Shown here: in pieces, positions 7,607 through 16,618 of the stretch
Layout of the letters: every line of letters begins with the position of its first letter
Numbering within the stretch: position 1 is the stretch's first letter
Origin: Pseudomonas sp. ACM7
Lineage (GTDB): Bacteria; Pseudomonadota; Gammaproteobacteria; Pseudomonadales; Pseudomonadaceae
NCBI RefSeq assembly: GCF_004136015.1
Contig: NZ_CP024866.1
Location: forward strand, 5,163,859 to 5,227,858
Length of the DNA stretch: 64,000 nucleotides
Reading direction: 5' to 3'
Position numbers and translations under genes: made by a program
The notes under the pieces: model-generated
Database searches by the model: none
The model's input: only the letters and a program-made list of their open reading frames with translations
What the model was told of the DNA's origin: nothing

Positions 7607-10420
7607 ATGGACAGAAAAGCGCGGTACCCCTTCAAACGGTTTGGCCTCCTGACGCCTCTGAGCGTTCTTCTGACAATGACGCTGGGCACAGCGACTCTTC
7701 GCGCCAGCCCCATCGACGACGAGCGACAGCCAGAACCTTCCGACCCCTCGGCTTACTACGATGAACCGGCTGACAAAGCCGCGGCGTTGAATGCCATTTT
7801 GACCATGCCCGAGGCCAACAAGGATTCCTTCGATTTACCCGGTGGCGTCAAAGGCAGCAAAGACACCACGCGGGTGGAAAACATTCTGCCGCCGGTGGTG
7901 CAAACCAGTTTCAACTACCCCACCAACGGCAAGCCGAGTCCACTGTATGGCGCTCAGCCGTTTACTCAGCAGTTGGTGCTGTTCGAAGAATTCGGCCCGG
8001 AAAAACTCGACCCCACCACACCGGCAGCGCCGTTGGGTTTTCCACCGGCAGCCATCGGCCCGTTGCCACAGCAGGACCCCACCAGTGCGGCCCGCAGTGC
8101 GCCACCGAGTGCGGCACTCGACGCCTTTCTGCGTCAACCAGGCTTGACTCCGTTCCCCAGCCAGTATTCCAACGTGGTCGACCGTAACCCGTGGCAGAAG
8201 CAGATCGAATTTTTCCTCAACCGCCGTATCGGCTCGTCGGCTGAAGGCCGTCCGCCAGGAAAAGGCTGGTCGCACCAGCGCTGGAACGAGTTTTACCCCC
8301 AAATCGCCTACAAGACCGTGCAAACCGGCGCACGGTTGAATACCGGTGGGCGTGATAGTCGTCAGATGCACCGCTATGCCGTGGGCGAGTTTGGCCCCGG
8401 CGGCCTCTATCACAACGTGGCTGGCGTACCGGCGACCGATGGCACCGCCAAGGGCGTCGATGCGCGTTTCCACCCGAAAATGCCGGTGCAGAACCACAAC
8501 TCGGTCTGGACCTTTGATGGCACCTTGCCGCCAAAATTGTTGATGGTGCGTTACGGGCAACCCGTGTTGATGCGCCATTACAACGGCTTGCCGATCGACC
8601 CGTCGGCGAACATGGGGTTCGGTTTGCACACCATCACCACCCACGAACACAACGGCCACACACCGGCTGAAAGTGACGGTTATGCCAATGCGTTTTTCTT
8701 CCCCGGGCAATTTTACGACTATCGCTGGCCGATCCAGTTGGCCGGCTACGACAGCATCAACACCAAGGCTGAAGACCCGCGTGCAGCCTTTCCGTGCTCG
8801 CCGGGCGAAACCCTATGGACCAACGACCTCATCCCCAGCCGCAAGACCTGCGAAAACGGCACCATCAAAATCCGCGGCGACTGGCGCGAAACCATGAGCA
8901 CCCACTGGTTTCACGACCACATGCTCGATTTCACCGCGCAGAACGTCTACAAGGGCAACGCGGCAATGATGAACTACTACAGCGCCCTGGACCGCGGCAA
9001 TGAATCGGTGAATGACGGCGTCAACCTGCGCTTTCCCAGTGGCAGCGCCTTGCCTTGGGGTAACCGCGACTATGACGTCAACCTGCTGTTTGCCGACAAG
9101 GCGTGGGATAAAAACGGTCAACTGTGGTTCAACCCGTTCAATACCAACGGCTTCCTCGGGGATCAGGTGCTGGTCAACTGGCAGTGGAAACCGACCCTGG
9201 ATGTGCGCGCCCGCAGCTATCGGTTCCGCATGCTCAATGGCTCCGTGTCGCGCTTCTTCAAACTGGCGCTCGTGCGCGAGATCAAGGGCACCAGCGGGGA
9301 GTTCCAAGGGCCTGCCGGCTCGGGAGTGTCGTATGCCCGCGTGCCGTTCCACATGATTGCCAACGACGGCAACATCATGGAACACAGCGTGCCGTTCGAC
9401 GGCAGCATGGACCTGGATGCCGACGGCGATAAACAGAACCACAACGCGATCCTGCCAACCCTGGGCATTGCCGAACGTTTCGACATCATCGTCAACTTCT
9501 CGAAAAACGGGATCAAACCGGGCGACAAGCTGTTCTTCGTCAACCTGCTGGTGCACGAAGACGGCAAGGGCCCGAAAGAACCCGTCTCCCTGGCTGACGT
9601 GCTGTCCGAGAAATACCGGGCGATCCTCAAGCAAACCAGCAAGGGGCCGAAGTGGGAGGACGGTGATCCGGCGGTAGGCAAGGTGTTGCAACTCAACGTC
9701 AAGGCCTACACCGGCCAGGACCTGGCCATGGATCCGGCAGCGTACGAACCGGCCAAACCGGGCAAAGCCGAAGGCTTGGTGATGATCCCGCTGAAGATTC
9801 ACCGCGACAACACCGCCGACAAGGCGCTGCTGGCCAAAGCCCGTCACCGCACCTTCACCTTCGGCCGTTCCGACGGTACCGATGAAGCACCGTGGACGGT
9901 CAAGACCGATGGCGGTTTCGGTTTCTCCATGGACCCACGTCGCTTGAACACCGCGACCCAGCTGGCCAGTGGCCCCACCGATGCCGGTGTCGCCGGTTTC
10001 GGCACCCTGGAAGTGTGGAACATCAAGCTCGGCGGCGAGGGCTGGAGCCACCCGGTGCATGTGCACTTCGAGGAGGGGATCATCCTCAGCCGCGGCGGCA
10101 AGGTGCCACCGGAATGGGAAAAATGGGCACGCAAGGACGTGTACCGCATCGGCTCGGAAAAGGATGGCCTGGACAGCGTCGAAATAGCGATCAGCTTCCG
10201 CGAATTCGCCGGGACGTACATGGAGCACTGTCACAACACGCAGCATGAGGACAACTCCATGTTGCTGCGCTGGGACATTGAAAAACCGGGGCAATTCCAG
10301 CTGATGCCGACACCGCTGCCAAGTTGGGATGGTGTGCGCTACGTGAACTCCGCCGCGCTGCCAACCTTCCGCACTGGCGACGGCTCCGGCCCCGGCCCCA
10401 AAGAGGTGGTCCAACCATGA
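7607..10420 (+). CDS. mcoA: Large secreted multicopper oxidase (McoA-like, putative Mn(II) oxidase)
   Basis: Copper oxidase of about 937 residues with a signal peptide (FGLLTPLSVLLTMTLGTATLRA). All four copper-binding motifs are visible: THEHNGH (about 345-352), THWFHDH (about 431-437), HPVHVH (about 814-819) and the T1 loop HCHNTQHEDNSML (about 873-885). The family passes electrons from a substrate through a type 1 copper to a trinuclear site that reduces O2. In P. putida GB-1 the oxidases MnxG and McoA oxidise Mn(II) under control of MnxS1/S2 and MnxR; the flanking kinases and regulator here make McoA the best match. The ATG at 7607 follows a GAGG; a GTG three bases earlier is equally possible. 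The stop overlaps the next ATG (ATGA). Substrate is inferred from context. Confidence 0.82.
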   Translation: MDRKARYPFKRFGLLTPLSVLLTMTLGTATLRASPIDDERQPEPSDPSAYYDEPADKAAALNAILTMPEANKDSFDLPGGVKGSKDTTRVENILPPVVQTSFNYPTNGKPSPLYGAQPFTQQLVLFEEFGPEKLDPTTPAAPLGFPPAAIGPLPQQDPTSAARSAPPSAALDAFLRQPGLTPFPSQYSNVVDRNPWQKQIEFFLNRRIGSSAEGRPPGKGWSHQRWNEFYPQIAYKTVQTGARLNTGGRDSRQMHRYAVGEFGPGGLYHNVAGVPATDGTAKGVDARFHPKMPVQNHNSVWTFDGTLPPKLLMVRYGQPVLMRHYNGLPIDPSANMGFGLHTITTHEHNGHTPAESDGYANAFFFPGQFYDYRWPIQLAGYDSINTKAEDPRAAFPCSPGETLWTNDLIPSRKTCENGTIKIRGDWRETMSTHWFHDHMLDFTAQNVYKGNAAMMNYYSALDRGNESVNDGVNLRFPSGSALPWGNRDYDVNLLFADKAWDKNGQLWFNPFNTNGFLGDQVLVNWQWKPTLDVRARSYRFRMLNGSVSRFFKLALVREIKGTSGEFQGPAGSGVSYARVPFHMIANDGNIMEHSVPFDGSMDLDADGDKQNHNAILPTLGIAERFDIIVNFSKNGIKPGDKLFFVNLLVHEDGKGPKEPVSLADVLSEKYRAILKQTSKGPKWEDGDPAVGKVLQLNVKAYTGQDLAMDPAAYEPAKPGKAEGLVMIPLKIHRDNTADKALLAKARHRTFTFGRSDGTDEAPWTVKTDGGFGFSMDPRRLNTATQLASGPTDAGVAGFGTLEVWNIKLGGEGWSHPVHVHFEEGIILSRGGKVPPEWEKWARKDVYRIGSEKDGLDSVEIAISFREFAGTYMEHCHNTQHEDNSMLLRWDIEKPGQFQLMPTPLPSWDGVRYVNSAALPTFRTGDGSGPGPKEVVQP

Positions 10421-11460
10421 ACCGCGAGGGAGCCGACATGAAAATGCATACGCCGCGCTCCCGCGCCCTGGGCATGCACCTGATTTTGATGTTGGTCACC
10501 TGCCTGCTGGCCAGTCGGGTGCTGGTGGCTCATGAAGCTGCTCCGTCCGTGTCAGCGTCACCGACGGAGTCGGCGACGCCCTGGGGCGGTGATTACTTCC
10601 CCAACACCTTGCTGACCGATCAGGACGGTCGGCAGTTGCGTTTCTTCGATGATTTGATCAAGGACAAGGTGGTGGTGATCAATTTCATCTTCACTTCGTG
10701 CAGCGACTCCTGCCCGCTGGAAACCGCGCGCCTGCGTCAGGTGCAGAAGTTGCTGGGGGATCGGGTCGGCCAGGACATTTTTTTCTACTCCATCAGCATC
10801 GACCCCTTAAGCGATACACCCGATGTGCTCAAGGCCTACGCACAACGCTTCAAGGTCGGGCCGGGCTGGAAGTTTCTCACCGGGGAGTTTGCCGACGTCA
10901 CCGATCTGCGAAAAAAACTCGGGCTGTTTATCGAAGGCGTCGACAACGGACGCAGCAAGGACCACAACCTCAGCCTGATCGTCGGCAACCAGACCACGGG
11001 CCGCTGGATGAAAGCTTCACCTTTCGAAAACCCGTGGATTCTGGCCGATCAGTTGGCCAACACACTGCAGAACTGGAAGCAGCCCAGCGTTGAAGAAAAC
11101 TACGCGGATGCGCCCGAGATTCGTCCGCCGAGCAACGGCGAAGAACTGTTTCGCACCCGTTGTGCGTCGTGCCACAGCCTGGGTCCGATGGACGGGCAGG
11201 GCATCGGCATGCGCAGCATCGGCCCGGACCTGATCGGCGTCACTCGCCTGCGTGATCCGGCCTGGCTGAGTCGCTGGATTCGCGAGCCGGACCGCATGCT
11301 GGCGGAAAAAGACCCGATCGCGCTGGAGCTGTTTGAGCGTTTCGACAAAATTCCCATGCCCAACCTGCGGCTGGATGAGAACGCGGCGCAGTCCATCGTG
11401 GGTTTTTTGCAGGAGGAAACCGAACGACAGCACCCGCTACAGGCCGCGCAAACGCAATAG
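10417..11460 (+). CDS. SCO1/SenC copper chaperone fused to a cytochrome c domain
   Basis: An N-terminal membrane anchor or signal (LGMHLILMLVTCLLASRVLVA) is followed by a thioredoxin-fold SCO domain (about residues 45-220) with the copper-binding CxxxC in TSCSDSCPLE (about 94-98) and the partner His in KDHNLSLIVG (about 182). The C-terminal ~100 residues form a class I cytochrome c with CASCH (about 249-253) and a likely Met ligand in KIPMPN. The fusion would act in the periplasm, and translational coupling to the oxidase (ATGA overlap) suggests that it loads copper into, or takes electrons from, that enzyme. An alternative start at 10438 has a good GAGGGAG site. Domain calls are firm; the partner is inferred. 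Confidence 0.85.
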   Translation: MNREGADMKMHTPRSRALGMHLILMLVTCLLASRVLVAHEAAPSVSASPTESATPWGGDYFPNTLLTDQDGRQLRFFDDLIKDKVVVINFIFTSCSDSCPLETARLRQVQKLLGDRVGQDIFFYSISIDPLSDTPDVLKAYAQRFKVGPGWKFLTGEFADVTDLRKKLGLFIEGVDNGRSKDHNLSLIVGNQTTGRWMKASPFENPWILADQLANTLQNWKQPSVEENYADAPEIRPPSNGEELFRTRCASCHSLGPMDGQGIGMRSIGPDLIGVTRLRDPAWLSRWIREPDRMLAEKDPIALELFERFDKIPMPNLRLDENAAQSIVGFLQEETERQHPLQAAQTQ

Positions 11461-11561
11461 CGGCTTAATCCTGTCATTGGGGCCGTCTGTCTCGATCAAT
11501 GCCACCTACACTGATCCGAAACACGGCTGAAAAGGCTATGCAAGGCATCCGGGAAGGTCCT

Positions 11562-13055
11562 ATGCAGATACCAGAACAACAAAAAATACCTGCGTCGGCT
11601 ATGTCGGAAGCAGAAAGCAAGGACTGGCGAGGACAGTTCAACTTGCTGCGCTGGTTTTCCCTGGGCAGCTTTTTCATCATCGCCGCCGTGGCGCTGGGGT
11701 TGGGCTATGTGTCCACGCGTTTCGTCGTCGATGAGAGCATCGAGCGTGATTCCATGCTGACTGCGCAGTTCATTCAGGCCATTGGTGATGCGGAAATTCG
11801 CCATGCCGGCATCACCCTGCAAAGAACCATGGGCGAAATGCTCGATCCGCGCGATGACATTGCCTATCCCGACGTAGATCCGGCGGCCCGTGCCGCTGCC
11901 CGCATGGAGTTTCTCGATCATGTCGAACACCTGCCGGACACGCTGTTGGCGGTGGTGTACGCCCTGGATCGCACCGTGGTCTGGTCGACCAATGCACAAA
12001 TGATTGGCATGCGCGTCGAAGGTGATGAGGAACTGGACGAGTCCTTCGAAATGAAGGAACCGGTGTCCACCAGCTACCACGAAATCGATGAGGAACGTCC
12101 CGAGCAGCAACTGCTGCGTGAGCCTGAATTTCTGTTCATCGAGACCTACATCCCGATGTTCAACGCCGACAAGAGCAAAGTGATCGCCATGGTGGAGATC
12201 TACAAGGAACCCGCGGACCTGGTGGAACGCATCCAGCGTGGCTTCAAGCTGATCTGGCTGGCAACTGTACTTGGCGGTCTGGCCATCTACCTCGGGCTGT
12301 TCTGGATTGTGCAGCGCGCGGCCATGCTGCTGCAAAGCCAGCAGAAACAACTGATCAGCAACGAGACCTTCGTCGCGCTGGGGGAAATGTCCTCGGCGGT
12401 GGCCCACAGCTTGCGCAATCCGTTGGCCAACATTCGTTCCAGCGCCGAACTGGCTCAGGACATCGCCAGCCAGAACGCGCAGAAGAACATCGGTGACATC
12501 ATCAGTCAGGTCGACCGCATGTCGCGCTGGGTTCGGGAGTTGCTGGTGTCATTGCGACCCGTGAACGACGACTACGAAACGGTAGACCTGGTGCTTGTCA
12601 TCGACGACACGTTGAGTGCGTTTGACGCGCTGATTAAACGCTCCGGCATCGACGTGCGTTTCACCCCTCAGAGTTGTCCGCCGGTCATCAGCCAACAGGT
12701 GTTGCTCACGCAAATTGTTAATAGCCTGTTTGCCAATGCCCTGGAAGCCATGCCCAAGGGCGGCGTGCTGAGTATCGATATCGAAACGCCGCAGCCCGGA
12801 CTCGTGCGCATGACCCTGAGCGATACCGGCAAGGGAATGACCACACAGCAACAACAAATGGCCTTCAAGCCGTTTTTCACCACCAAACAAGGAGGGTTGG
12901 GCGTGGGCCTGGCCCTGGTCAAAAGAATAATGGAGCGTTTCGAAGGCTCGGTCGAATTGACCAGCCGAGAGCAGGAAGGAACCCGCGTTTGTCTCAATTT
13001 TAAAGTGGCAACGGGAGGGGACTATGGAGCACAGCATTCTGCTGGTCGAGGATGA
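11562..13055 (+). CDS. Membrane sensor histidine kinase (second MnxS-like kinase)
   Basis: Full-length paralogue of the kinase at 5972, about 497 residues from the chosen ATG, which has GGAAGG just upstream; ATGs at 11499 and 11538 are in frame but less well placed. Two membrane segments (about 30-52 and 225-250 from this start) enclose a periplasmic sensor. The core carries VAHSLRNPLANIRSS, LFANALEAM, DTGKGM and GGLGVGLALVKRIMERF. Its 3' end overlaps the response-regulator gene by 32 bp, so the two are coexpressed and probably form a cognate pair. Requirement for both kinases is known for MnxS1 and MnxS2 in P. putida GB-1; identity here is by context and family. Confidence 0.85.
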   Translation: MQIPEQQKIPASAMSEAESKDWRGQFNLLRWFSLGSFFIIAAVALGLGYVSTRFVVDESIERDSMLTAQFIQAIGDAEIRHAGITLQRTMGEMLDPRDDIAYPDVDPAARAAARMEFLDHVEHLPDTLLAVVYALDRTVVWSTNAQMIGMRVEGDEELDESFEMKEPVSTSYHEIDEERPEQQLLREPEFLFIETYIPMFNADKSKVIAMVEIYKEPADLVERIQRGFKLIWLATVLGGLAIYLGLFWIVQRAAMLLQSQQKQLISNETFVALGEMSSAVAHSLRNPLANIRSSAELAQDIASQNAQKNIGDIISQVDRMSRWVRELLVSLRPVNDDYETVDLVLVIDDTLSAFDALIKRSGIDVRFTPQSCPPVISQQVLLTQIVNSLFANALEAMPKGGVLSIDIETPQPGLVRMTLSDTGKGMTTQQQQMAFKPFFTTKQGGLGVGLALVKRIMERFEGSVELTSREQEGTRVCLNFKVATGGDYGAQHSAGRG

Positions 13056-14454
13056 TGAACTCCTCGCCGAGAATATTCAGACCTACCTGGAGCGCAAGGA
13101 CTTCGAGGTGACGGTCTGCCACTCGGCTGAGGACGCGTTAGAACAATTGGGCACTTTCGTCCCGGACGTGGTGCTGACCGATAACTCGCTGCCGGGCATG
13201 AGCGGTCACGACCTAATCCAGAAGCTGCGCATCAGCGCGCCGGATCTGAAAGTGATCATGATGACCGGCTACGGCAACGTCGACGACGCCGTGGTGGCAA
13301 TGAAAGAGGGCGCTTTCCATTACGTCACTAAACCGGTGGCCATGCCGGAACTCAAACTGCTGCTGGACAAGGCCCTGGCCACCGACCGAATGGAACGCAC
13401 ACTGTCGTTCTATCAGGAACGCGAAGCGCAGAAGTCAGGGGTGCAGGCATTGATCGGCGAATCGGCACCGATGCAGTACCTGAAAAGCACCATTGGCCAG
13501 TTACTCGACGCCGAGCGGCGCATGGCCAATACCGATCTGCCTCCGGTGTTGGTGGAAGGCGAGACCGGCACCGGCAAGGAACTGGTGGCCCGTGCGTTGC
13601 ACTTCGACGGCCCGCGCAGCAAAGGTCCGTTCATTGAATTCAACTGCGCCTCGATTCCTTCCAACCTGGTGGAGTCGGAACTGTTCGGCCACGAGAAAGG
13701 CGCCTTCACCGACGCCAAGGACCGCCGCGTCGGGCTGGTGGAAGCGGCCGATGGCGGGACGCTGTTTCTCGATGAAGTCGGCGAGATGGACTTGTTGCTG
13801 CAAGCCAAACTGCTGAAGCTGCTGGAGGACCGGACGATCCGCCGGGTCGGCTCGGTGAAGGAGCGCAAAGTCGATTTACGGGTGATCAGCGCCACCAACT
13901 GCAACCTTGAACAAATGGTCCAGCAGGGCAAGTTCCGCCGCGACCTGTTCTTCCGTTTGCGGATCATCTCGATCAAGGTGCCGCGCCTGTATGCCCGTGG
14001 CGCGGACATCCTGCTGCTGGCTCGACACTTCCTGGCGATCCACGGCAAACGTTATGGCAAACCGAACCTGTATTTCAGCGATCAGGCCGAGGAATTGCTG
14101 CTCAGCTACAGCTGGCCGGGCAACGTGCGCGAGTTGCGCAACATGCTTGAGCAAACCGTGTTGCTGGCCCAGAGCGACACCGTCGCCGCCCATCAATTGA
14201 ACGTGTGCCTGAGCCTGGTGGATGAGCCGCTGTTGTTCCAGCAAGAGCCGCAATACTGCGAACCGCGTCCGGTTTACAACGGCACCGAGTCCATGAACCT
14301 GCCGGAAGTGGAGCGCGACATGGTGCGCAAGATGCTCGACAAGACCGACTGGAACGTCACCAAGTCCGCACGGCTGCTTGGCCTGAGCCGCGACATGCTG
14401 CGCTACCGGATCGAAAAACTTGGCCTCGCGCGCCCGGAAAAACGCCAATGGTAG
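13024..14454 (+). CDS. mnxR: Sigma-54-dependent NtrC-class response regulator (MnxR-like)
   Basis: A 476-residue activator in three parts. The receiver domain (1-120) has acidic pocket ED10D11, phospho-acceptor Asp53 in [10 protein letters not shown] and Lys in VTKP. The AAA+ domain (about 145-385) has Walker A GETGTGKE, the sigma-54-contact loop [15 protein letters not shown] and Walker [14 protein letters not shown] Fis-type HTH closes the protein (about 430-470, [24 protein letters not shown]). The usual GAFTGA loop reads GAFTDA; the second Gly is replaced by Asp. A strong GGGAGGGG site precedes the ATG, which lies inside the kinase gene. Likely targets are the two sigma-54 promoters at 7549 and 5752. 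Confidence 0.87.
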   Translation: MEHSILLVEDDELLAENIQTYLERKDFEVTVCHSAEDALEQLGTFVPDVVLTDNSLPGMSGHDLIQKLRISAPDLKVIMMTGYGNVDDAVVAMKEGAFHYVTKPVAMPELKLLLDKALATDRMERTLSFYQEREAQKSGVQALIGESAPMQYLKSTIGQLLDAERRMANTDLPPVLVEGETGTGKELVARALHFDGPRSKGPFIEFNCASIPSNLVESELFGHEKGAFTDAKDRRVGLVEAADGGTLFLDEVGEMDLLLQAKLLKLLEDRTIRRVGSVKERKVDLRVISATNCNLEQMVQQGKFRRDLFFRLRIISIKVPRLYARGADILLLARHFLAIHGKRYGKPNLYFSDQAEELLLSYSWPGNVRELRNMLEQTVLLAQSDTVAAHQLNVCLSLVDEPLLFQQEPQYCEPRPVYNGTESMNLPEVERDMVRKMLDKTDWNVTKSARLLGLSRDMLRYRIEKLGLARPEKRQW

Positions 14455-14457
14455 ACC

Positions 14458-14844
14458 TTATTGCATCAATGGCCCCTGACGGCTGAGGCACGCGAGCAGG
14501 CACGTGGGGTCGAGGACTTCTTCGTTCACGTAGACACCGCGTTGCTGATCGTAGGAGCGGATGAACACTCGAACCGTGGCATCCGCTACCGTCGGCAATC
14601 TTGAGTCGTAGAACTCATGCTGACTCGAAATGGGGGTGAAGTCCTGAGGCGCTGTCGGGATGTACGAGCCGGGCGGCACCGTGCTTAGTGACGGTGGCAC
14701 GGGGTGAGCGAAGGGTTGGTCGGCCCCGTAATAGTTGAACTCACTGCTGTAATCGGTAGTGGGTGTCAGGCTGTCGTCCGCGTGAGCACCGGTTGTGGTG
14801 ATCAGGCAGAGGGCGAGCAGTAGCCTCAGATCGGTTGTTTTCAT
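14458..14844 (-). CDS. Small secreted protein of unknown function
   Basis: A 128-residue product with a clear signal peptide (MKTTDLRLLLALCLITTTGAHA). The mature part is proline- and tyrosine-rich at first (YSSEFNYYGADQPFAHPVPP), then a compact segment with RVFIRSYDQQRGVYVNEEVLDP and a C-terminal Cys pair in PTCLLACLSRQG. I do not recognise the family. It is convergent with the response regulator, only 3 bp between stop codons, and has its own CAGGTG ribosome site. No sigma-54 promoter was found before it. Confidence 0.65.
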   Translation of the reverse strand: MKTTDLRLLLALCLITTTGAHADDSLTPTTDYSSEFNYYGADQPFAHPVPPSLSTVPPGSYIPTAPQDFTPISSQHEFYDSRLPTVADATVRVFIRSYDQQRGVYVNEEVLDPTCLLACLSRQGPLMQ

Positions 14845-15023
14845 GGCAGCACCTGCGAAATCGGTTTTTCCCGCAATTCCCCAAGGTCATTAACTATAGC
14901 TCCCGTACGAGCGCGCGTTCGCGATGCCCGGATTACAAGATTTGAACAAAGACTCAATGGGGTTTTTCAAAACGCTGATCTAGACTCGTGCCGGTCAATC
15001 AAGACCCCAGTCTGGAGCGCGCA

Positions 15024-15836
15024 ATGGAAATGCCGACAAAAGAAAAAGCCATCGCCAGCAACCGCGATGCCTGGAATGACTCCGCCCGACACCACAAAGA
15101 CAATCCCGAATGGCGGGCCCGTTTGACGGCTGTTGGGAATAGGGATTTTTGCTGCATGGACGACACCCTCCGAGGTTTGCTGGAACAAGTGGGTGTCGAC
15201 GGCAAAGACGTGGTGCAACTGGGCTGCAACAACGGCCGCGAAAGCCTTTCGTTGTTTGCGCTGGGTGCCCGCCACGTCGTGGGCGTCGACCAGTCCGAGG
15301 CTTTTCTCGATCAGGCGCGGGAACTGGCGTCACGCTCGCCCCATGCGCCTGAGTTCATCGAGGCAGACATCCATCACTTGCCGCCTGAACTTCATGGCCG
15401 CTTCGACGTGGCCCTGATCACCATCGGCGTGTTGAACTGGATGCCGGACATCGACGAATTCTTCCGCCACGTCGCGCAAACCCTCAAGCCCGGTGGCAGC
15501 CTGGTGGTGTACGAAACCCATCCCTTCCTCGAAATGTTCGACCCCGAGTCCGCCGATCCGTATCGGCCGGACAGCTCGTACTTTCGCAGCGAACCTTTCG
15601 TGCAGGACCAGCCGATCGTCTACGAAGGCAAAGTCGACTAGCAGGCGGCTCCGTCCTACTGGTTCGTCCACACCCTGGGCGCCATTTTCACCGGCGCCAT
15701 CGACGCCGGATTGCAGATCAGCCACTTCAAGGAGTACCCGCATTCCAACCGCGAGGAACTCTATGATCGGTATGAGCAGCAAACGGCGCAGTTGCCGTTG
15801 TGTTTTACGTGGGTGGCGCGCAAGCGAGCAGTCTAA
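15024..15836 (+). pseudogene. SAM-dependent methyltransferase interrupted by an in-frame amber codon
   Basis: The frame opens at MEMPTKEKAIAS after a GGAG site and shows a class I methyltransferase: motif I VVQLGCNNGRESLSLFALGA, acidic loop GVDQSE, motif II-III region DVALITIGVLNWMPD and LKPGGSLVVYETHPFLEMF. It stops at TAG (15639-15641) after YEGKVD. The same frame then continues without interruption for 64 codons to TAA at 15836, encoding QAAPSYWFVHTLGAIFTGAI and a typical methyltransferase C terminus. A single CAG-to-TAG change explains the break. The truncated 205-residue product keeps the SAM-binding fold but loses the substrate-side C terminus. Confidence 0.85.
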
Positions 15837-15849
15837 TCAGAAGAGTCTC

Positions 15850-16158
15850 TTAGAGCGTTGAGTGATTGACCGAATGACCCGGCTGCGCGCAGAGATCAAT
15901 GCCAAGGGCGTGAATGACCTTTAATACCGTATCGAAACGTGGTTTTGCCCCTGGTGCGAAGGCCTTGTACAGGCTTTCGCGGCCCATACCCGAATCCTTG
16001 GCTATCTGTGTCATTCCACGCGCTTTCACCACATAGCCGATAGCGCGAAGAAATTCTTCGTTGTTGCCGTCTGCGAGCACTTGCGAAAGGTACTCGCTGA
16101 TGGCTTCGTCACTGTCCAGCAGAGCCGCCATATCGAAAGTAGTCAAAGTCTGGCTCAT
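15850..16158 (-). CDS. HTH antitoxin of a HigBA-type toxin-antitoxin module
   Basis: A 102-residue protein of the 'addiction module antidote' type. It carries EFLRAIGYVVKARGMTQIAKDSGMGRESLYKAFAPGAKPRFDTVLKVIHALGI, the usual Cro-like HTH in which TQIAKDSGMGRESLYKAF is the recognition region. It lies 2 bp after the toxin gene on the same strand, in the toxin-first order typical of this subtype. It would neutralise the toxin and repress the shared promoter near 16470. Confidence 0.87.
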   Translation of the reverse strand: MSQTLTTFDMAALLDSDEAISEYLSQVLADGNNEEFLRAIGYVVKARGMTQIAKDSGMGRESLYKAFAPGAKPRFDTVLKVIHALGIDLCAQPGHSVNHSTL

Positions 16159-16160
16159 GT

Positions 16161-16454
16161 TTAAACCTCCTTTGCCAATTTTTTCGCCCGCCTGATGTCG
16201 GCGGTTTGCGAAGATTTGTTACCACCCGCCAATAGCACAATGACGACGCTATTTCGCATAGTGAAGTAGACCCGATAGCCTGCACCGACGTCCACGCGCA
16301 TTTCGGAAACACCATCACCCACCGGTTTGACATCGCCCAGATTACCCGCAGAGGCACGGTCAATGCGACGAGCGATGGCTAACTTCGCCCGCAAGTCACG
16401 AACTGAGGCATGCCATGTCGCGAAGATCATAGTTTGTTGAATAAGATAATTCAT
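16161..16454 (-). CDS. RelE/ParE-family toxin (HigB-like)
   Basis: A 97-residue protein with the small RelE-fold signature: WHASVRDLRAKLAIARRIDRASAGNLGDVKPVGDGVSEMRVDVGAGYRVYFTMRNSVVIVLLAGG. Members of this group, paired with the HTH antitoxin seen downstream, are mostly ribosome-dependent mRNA interferases. Arg and Lys residues in the C-terminal strand region (GNKSSQTADIRRAKKLAKE) fit the catalytic surface. The upstream stretch around 16455-16490 is AT-rich and contains the near-palindrome ATCCATATGGAT, a likely autoregulatory operator. Confidence 0.86.
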   Translation of the reverse strand: MNYLIQQTMIFATWHASVRDLRAKLAIARRIDRASAGNLGDVKPVGDGVSEMRVDVGAGYRVYFTMRNSVVIVLLAGGNKSSQTADIRRAKKLAKEV

Positions 16455-16618
16455 TACTCAAATGTATCCATATGGATACGAATGAGCAGTCAGGCAATTC
16501 CTTCGTTATGTATGTTTTTTCCCTGAAGTGTGTGGGCTATGGGGTATCCGTGGGGGTTAATTCGCGGTGCTGCTGCCGTCCGCTATCCTTGCTCCACGCA
16601 CATCGAACGGTTTTCCCC

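Noticed and set aside
8813..10414. 533-codon minus-strand open frame opposite the multicopper oxidase
   Set aside because: The plus strand encodes all four copper motifs; the reverse translation is His/Val-rich nonsense.
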